Below are positions 60,456 through 64,000 of a stretch of 64,000 bases of DNA, piece by piece. The stretch comes from DASQPA01 sp963756455. GTDB taxonomy: Bacteria > Acidobacteriota > Thermoanaerobaculia > Multivoradales > UBA5704. The translations under genes and the position numbers were made by a program. The stretch spans positions 1,674,001 through 1,738,000 of the forward strand of contig CAVWNC010000001.1 of the NCBI GenBank assembly GCA_963756455.1, in the 5' to 3' direction. Every line of letters starts with the position of its first letter. The stretch's first letter is position 1. The notes beneath the pieces were generated by a model that worked only from the letters and a program-made list of their open reading frames with translations, had not been told where the DNA came from and ran no database searches.

Positions 60456-62516
60456 TCACCCGATGCCGTTGCGGATCAACGCGAGGTCGACCGACCGCGA
60501 GAACTCCACCGCATCGGTGTACAGCACATTCATGGAGAGCTTCTTCGCGTTGGCCCCCTGGTATTTCGGGATGGCGAGATAGCTCGTCAGGTTGCGGTTC
60601 GCGCTCTCCGCGCCGGCGAACGCGGTCCGCTCCAAGGGTCGCCTTCCGGTCATCGGGATCGACGGGGTCAAGGTCCACGACAACAGGAAGAGGTCGCACT
60701 GCACGTTGCTGCGCTTGTTCGGGTCCCGATCGTCTTTCTGGCACAGGCCGTCGAACCCGTCGAACTTGTTGAGCTGACCGATCGGGAGTGGGGTGCCGCC
60801 GGGCGGGATCGCGTACTTCGAGTCGCTCGCCGCGCTGTTGAGGGCCATGGTGTCGAAGACGTTCGTGTCGCTGAAGATGTCGAAGACCGTCAGGTCCCCT
60901 GCCGCCGGATCCCTCGCATACCAGTCGCGGTATTTGTACAGCCCCTGCCGGCGATAGGCGTCGGTGACGTAGTCCTTCGGCCTGGCGGCCGGCGCCGTGT
61001 TCGGACCGTCGACATCGAAGACGACCAGGACCGTCCCCTGATTCGGCTTGAGCTTGAGGAAATCGCCCAGCGGCCGGTCGGCCAGCCGCTTGCCGTCGCT
61101 CGGGAGCGGAAAGAGCCACCTCGCGAGGCCGGTCTTCCCCTTGCTGTCACCCAGGAAGACGCCGGCGAGCGCGTCGAAAACCTGCTGGTTGAAGTTCTTG
61201 AACTGCGAGACCCTGAGGATCACCAGCTCCTGGTGCGACTCCATGAAGGCCCGGATGCTCGCGACCAGGCCAGGGAAACTCGGTCCGGGGAAGTCCGGGT
61301 TCAGCACGTTGACATCGATCTGGTGGTAGGTCGTGATCTTCGCCGGGTCGATCGTCTTCAGATCGCCGCTGTAGAGGGGCCGCAGGTCGAAATAGCGCAC
61401 GCCGGAGCTCAGCTGCTGCCGGATCGAGAGATCCTGCGTCCGCGCGATGTTGTCGGCGAACGCCCCCGCGTCGTGCGAGCCGGGGATGGCGATCTGGCGC
61501 AGCGTCTTGTCCTTGAGCTGATCGCGATGGTCGCCCATCCAGCGGCTGCGGTCGAAGACCAACGCCGCGTTGCCGAAGAGCTTGAAGCCTCCCGAGTTGA
61601 GGTAAAAGAGCTGGATGGCGACTTTCCCGTTGGTGGCGACGTGGGCGACGATCCCATCGTCGTATCGATACGCGGTCTGGCCGGGGACGAGGAAGTCCTG
61701 CCAGGTGATCTTCGTGCCGGCGAGCAGGCCGACGACCTGATAGAGGGAGGACCCGGAAGTGTGCGTGGCGAAAACCTCTCCCGCGTCCGTCAGGGCGACC
61801 GAGGGCCGGCTGCCGGTATCCGCATACGCAGACGCCGGCCGGTTGAACACGATGGGAACCGTGATCGCGGTCTGCGACGGATCGAACGAGCCGGTCAAGC
61901 AGGACAGCTTGCCGCTCCGCTCGAACACCACCACCACCGATCCCTGGTTGTTGATCGCCACGGACGGATGCGCGCCGTTATTGACCAACAGATTCACGCC
62001 AGACCAGGTGAGCGTGGTGCCGGCGAGCTTGCCGCGGCGGTAGGAGAGGTTGTTCCCCGTCTGATGGACCTCGAGGACGACGCCGGCCTTGTTCAGGGCG
62101 ACCGACGGGAAGGTCGAGCCGGTCGGCGGGAACTCGGTGAACTGGAACGGCGGATTGGCGTCCGCGTTGGTGTCCACCCTGGCGACGGCGTACTTCACCT
62201 TGTCGTTCTGGTCCGCGAGGACGATCGCCACCGAGTCGTCGTTATACGCCACGGCCGGGTTTTTCCCATCGGCGATCTTCCCGCGGTTCGCCTTGTCGGT
62301 GAAGCGGAGATCGAGCTGCACGAGGTTCCCCTGCCGGAAGTTCAACGTGTCGTTGGTCTCCCCCATGTGCACTTCGATGAACCGATTCTGGCCGTTGATC
62401 GCACAGCTTGGGGACCTGCCGCTGTCGAACCCCACCGGTGTCTCCTCGAAACCCAGGCTGCGCGGATTCCGGGCGGTGTACAAGCGCGGACTGACACCAA
62501 AGAACACGCTCTTCAT
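60456..62516 (-). CDS. PI-PLC X-domain protein with N-terminal repeat region
   Basis: The gene encodes 686 residues; the start is supported by AAGGAG five bases before the ATG. Residues ~30-310 contain about five repeats of ~45-50 residues, each with PSVAxN...VxEVH or a variant followed by LxYRxGxL, the look of a beta-propeller or lectin-like repeat. Residues ~340-560 match the phosphatidylinositol-specific phospholipase C X domain: IPGSHDAGAF (catalytic His ~348 and adjacent Asp), GVRYFDLRP (acidic and Arg residues) and TTYHQ (second His), followed by hydrophobic strands such as ELVILRVSQF and TVLVVFDVD. Known X-domain enzymes cleave inositol phospholipids without calcium in bacteria. No signal peptide is visible, so an extracellular role is uncertain. 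It converges on the NRPS operon from the opposite strand and is probably not part of the pathway. Confidence 0.85.
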   Translation of the reverse strand: MKSVFFGVSPRLYTARNPRSLGFEETPVGFDSGRSPSCAINGQNRFIEVHMGETNDTLNFRQGNLVQLDLRFTDKANRGKIADGKNPAVAYNDDSVAIVLADQNDKVKYAVARVDTNADANPPFQFTEFPPTGSTFPSVALNKAGVVLEVHQTGNNLSYRRGKLAGTTLTWSGVNLLVNNGAHPSVAINNQGSVVVVFERSGKLSCLTGSFDPSQTAITVPIVFNRPASAYADTGSRPSVALTDAGEVFATHTSGSSLYQVVGLLAGTKITWQDFLVPGQTAYRYDDGIVAHVATNGKVAIQLFYLNSGGFKLFGNAALVFDRSRWMGDHRDQLKDKTLRQIAIPGSHDAGAFADNIARTQDLSIRQQLSSGVRYFDLRPLYSGDLKTIDPAKITTYHQIDVNVLNPDFPGPSFPGLVASIRAFMESHQELVILRVSQFKNFNQQVFDALAGVFLGDSKGKTGLARWLFPLPSDGKRLADRPLGDFLKLKPNQGTVLVVFDVDGPNTAPAARPKDYVTDAYRRQGLYKYRDWYARDPAAGDLTVFDIFSDTNVFDTMALNSAASDSKYAIPPGGTPLPIGQLNKFDGFDGLCQKDDRDPNKRSNVQCDLFLLSWTLTPSIPMTGRRPLERTAFAGAESANRNLTSYLAIPKYQGANAKKLSMNVLYTDAVEFSRSVDLALIRNGIG

Positions 62517-62687
62517 ACGGGCTCCTTCCTGTGAGTTGGAGGGCAGTCGGTGGCGCTAGCCTACGCCGGAGTGACTCGCGAGCGCAAGAAACTTCGACGA
62601 TGCCGAGCTCCGGCGCGAATGGCCGGCACCGTGGAGATCGGTCGTCCGGCTGGCGAGCGCTCCACTCCCCTCCACCTCCAGCGCCTT

Positions 62688-63131
62688 TTACTTCCCGTTT
62701 ACCAGCCGATAGCCCTGGAGTCGGGGCCGCAAGTATTCTCCGAGAGGATCGAACAGGAAATACTCTTCCACCCCCAGCCGCTCGTAAATCCGCTTTTTGA
62801 GATGCGTATCCTCGGCCCGGGTGCTCTTCGAGGTCACTTCGATGGCGAGGGACGGGGCCCGTCCCTCCTCCCACAGCTTGTAGACGCGGCGCACCCGCTT
62901 GTCGACTCCCTTCACCAGGAAGAGATCGGGTGCCACGCAGGCTCCGGGGTTCCCCTCCTCATAGTAGAGAAGCATGTTGCCCCAGACATAGACATCGGGA
63001 ACGTCGGCGTAGCGTCGCCCCAGGGTGTGGATCAGGTCGAGCATGACCTGGCCGTGGACTTGGGTCTCCGCCATGGGCCGGCCGTCGGACTCCGGGTAGT
63101 GCAGCGGGTGAGAGAGCGCGATCGCTGACAT
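62688..63131 (-). CDS. Uma2-family putative endonuclease, C-terminally short
   Basis: The gene encodes 147 residues from the ATG preceded by GGAGG; an in-frame start 126 bases upstream would add a basic, non-conserved leader and is rejected. Seen: the Uma2/DUF820 pattern, with a histidine-rich start (HPLHYPESDGRPMAET), CVAPDLFLVKG (the PD motif), SLAIEVTSKST (ExxSK), and HLKKRIYERLGVEEYFLFDPLGEYLRPRLQGYRL. Family proteins adopt a PD-(D/E)xK fold and usually continue 40-60 residues after the last motif. Here TAA follows VNGK, so the end is missing or has evolved away; the core catalytic residues are intact. The physiological role of the family is not settled. Confidence 0.85.
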   Translation of the reverse strand: MSAIALSHPLHYPESDGRPMAETQVHGQVMLDLIHTLGRRYADVPDVYVWGNMLLYYEEGNPGACVAPDLFLVKGVDKRVRRVYKLWEEGRAPSLAIEVTSKSTRAEDTHLKKRIYERLGVEEYFLFDPLGEYLRPRLQGYRLVNGK

Positions 63132-63436
63132 CGGGAACCTCCGGCTCCGGCGGGTGCGCCATCCGAGCACAAGAACCCGCCTGAGCCTGACCTCTTGGGA
63201 GGAAAGTCTAGCATGGGGGCTCCGGTGGCCGCCGGCGGTCGTTGGCGCCCTACTCACGGATGCCGCCTACCCAACCTCGCTCTTCCAACAGTAACCGCCG
63301 GACAGGTAGGGGCAGAGTGCCCGTGCCTGCCCCGCGCCTCCGCCGCCAATTTACTGCTGACCTTCGGAGGGACTGCGTCAGCGTAACTCCTTCTCCTCGC
63401 TAAAGAATCCATGGTATCGTCCGTGTTCTGAGGGTA
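63132..63436. other. Intergenic region with a G+C-rich hairpin
   Basis: These 305 bases lie between divergent Uma2 and PIN-domain genes. GGGGCAG (63309-63315) pairs with CTGCCCC (63327-63333) around an 11-base loop; elements of the form TAGGGGCAG...CTGCCCC are common small intergenic repeats. I see no gene. The right part turns A+T-rich towards the PIN gene. Confidence 0.5.
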
Positions 63437-63887
63437 CTGCGGGTCTATATTGACACGTCTGTCTTGGGAGGCTGCTTCGACTCCGAGTTCGCCTTATGGT
63501 CAAATCGGCTCCAAAGACTTCCAGATAGGACGTCATATTCCGGTGGTATCTTCTGTGGTCGCCACTGAAATCGAGCCTGCACCCGAGAAGATACGCGCGA
63601 AGTTCGAGGAAATCTTAGCGCTCGGGTCGGAATTCCTAGAAATCACGAGAGAAGCGTTGAACCTCGCCGAGGTCTATTCAAGCCACGGAGCGTTACCTCC
63701 AAGATTCCGAAACGACTTGCTTCACATTGCGATAGCAACGGTTGCCAATGTAGACGTCTTGGTCAGCTGGAATTTCAAACACATCGTGCGATTAGAAAAG
63801 ATCAGAATCTTCAACGCCGTGAATCTGGAGCTCGGCTATAAGACGCTCCTGATTCATTCCCCTCAAGAGGTGGCGAGCTATGAATAA
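63437..63887 (+). pseudogene. PIN-domain protein (VapC-like), frameshifted
   Basis: Two frames together spell one PIN protein. From 63437 the first frame gives LRVYIDTSVLGGCFDSEFALWSNRL (first catalytic Asp in IDTS). From about 63512 the frame one base further on gives KDFQIGRHIPVVSSVVATEIEPAPEKIRAKF and continues to FRNDLLHIAIATVANVDVLVSWNFKH (further acidic residues), ending SYE. Dropping one C in CTCCAAAGAC (63509-63518) restores a single frame. The usual initiator Met position holds CTG after TGAGGG. Known relatives are ribonuclease toxins of toxin-antitoxin pairs. The gene is either broken or carries a sequencing/assembly error. It overlaps the next gene by eight bases, as is typical for such pairs, and has lower G+C than the rest of the window. 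Confidence 0.75.
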
Positions 63888-64000
63888 AGACTTTGACGCC
63901 GTCGACACGGTGAGAAAAATCCGCGATGACCTTTATGAAAGAACCAAGGAAATGTCGACCTCGGAACTCATTGAGTTTTTTGAGCGCCAAGGTTCATCCG
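63880..64000 (+). CDS. Small antitoxin-like protein, 5' part
   Basis: The ATG lies in ATGAATAA, overlapping the stop of the PIN gene. The 40 visible codons begin MNKDFDAVDTVRKIRDDLYE and continue KEMSTSELIEFFERQ, a charged, helical start that resembles the short partner proteins encoded directly after this type of PIN gene. The gene runs off the window. Its inferred role is neutralising the PIN ribonuclease. Confidence 0.6.
   Translation, partial: MNKDFDAVDTVRKIRDDLYERTKEMSTSELIEFFERQGSS

Noticed and set aside
59691..62534. A 947-codon plus-strand frame across the phosphorylase and the PI-PLC gene
   Set aside because: It overlaps two well-supported genes on different strands and frames and shows no domain.

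Overview
This high-GC window is dominated by giant multimodular nonribosomal peptide synthetase (NRPS) genes belonging to two different assembly lines. The megasynthase genes have very high G+C at third codon positions. An ADOP-type MacB/FtsX permease, the many large NRPS genes and a Uma2-type nuclease make Acidobacteriota the best guess for the host; other soil phyla such as Gemmatimonadota are not excluded. No rRNA, MbtH-like protein, phosphopantetheinyl transferase or pathway regulator was recognised.

Region 1 (1-26289, + strand) is a hybrid NRPS/PKS operon of three head-to-tail genes that overlap at their stop and start codons; the first enters from outside the window. Read collinearly it gives: ...A(Cys) interrupted by a flavin oxidase domain-T / KS-AT(malonyl)-T-Cy-A(Cys)-T-E-C-A(Ser-like)-T-E / C-A-T-C-A-T-E-C-A-T-TE. 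The inferred product has a thiazole joined through a malonate-derived C2 unit to a thiazoline, followed by a short peptide with several D residues, and is released by a type I thioesterase.

Region 2 (26290-27916) is a boundary. A plasmid-type RepA-like replication gene lies next to a 3' half of a tRNA-Arg(CCT) gene, in an A+T-richer stretch with repeated CGTCACAC/GTGACAC motifs. This looks like the right-hand attachment site of an integrated element. The orientation of the tRNA remnant places that element to its left, so it may carry the first NRPS cluster.

Region 3 (27917-60378) is the second assembly line. On the minus strand an ADOP permease is followed five bases later by a stand-alone C-A-T protein whose C domain has lost its catalytic histidine; a small unknown gene lies upstream. 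On the plus strand are C-A(Thr)-T-E-C-A(Thr)-T-C-TE, then a gene opening with only half a C domain (C*-A-T-C-A-T-C-A-T-C-A(Ser)-T), then a nucleoside phosphorylase one base later. The orphan C-TE end without A-T, the stand-alone A-T with a dead C, and the half-C start fit a non-collinear line: the second large gene starts, the first ends, and the stand-alone module supplies the last residue in trans. The intergenic DNA between the two arms holds an array of eight ~20.5-bp repeats, dispersed repeats and hairpins.

Region 4 (60379-64000) is ordinary accessory DNA: a PI-PLC X-domain protein with an N-terminal repeat region, a shortened Uma2 nuclease gene, and a PIN-domain gene with a frameshift overlapping a small antitoxin-like gene that runs off the window. 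The last genes have lower G+C than the NRPS genes.
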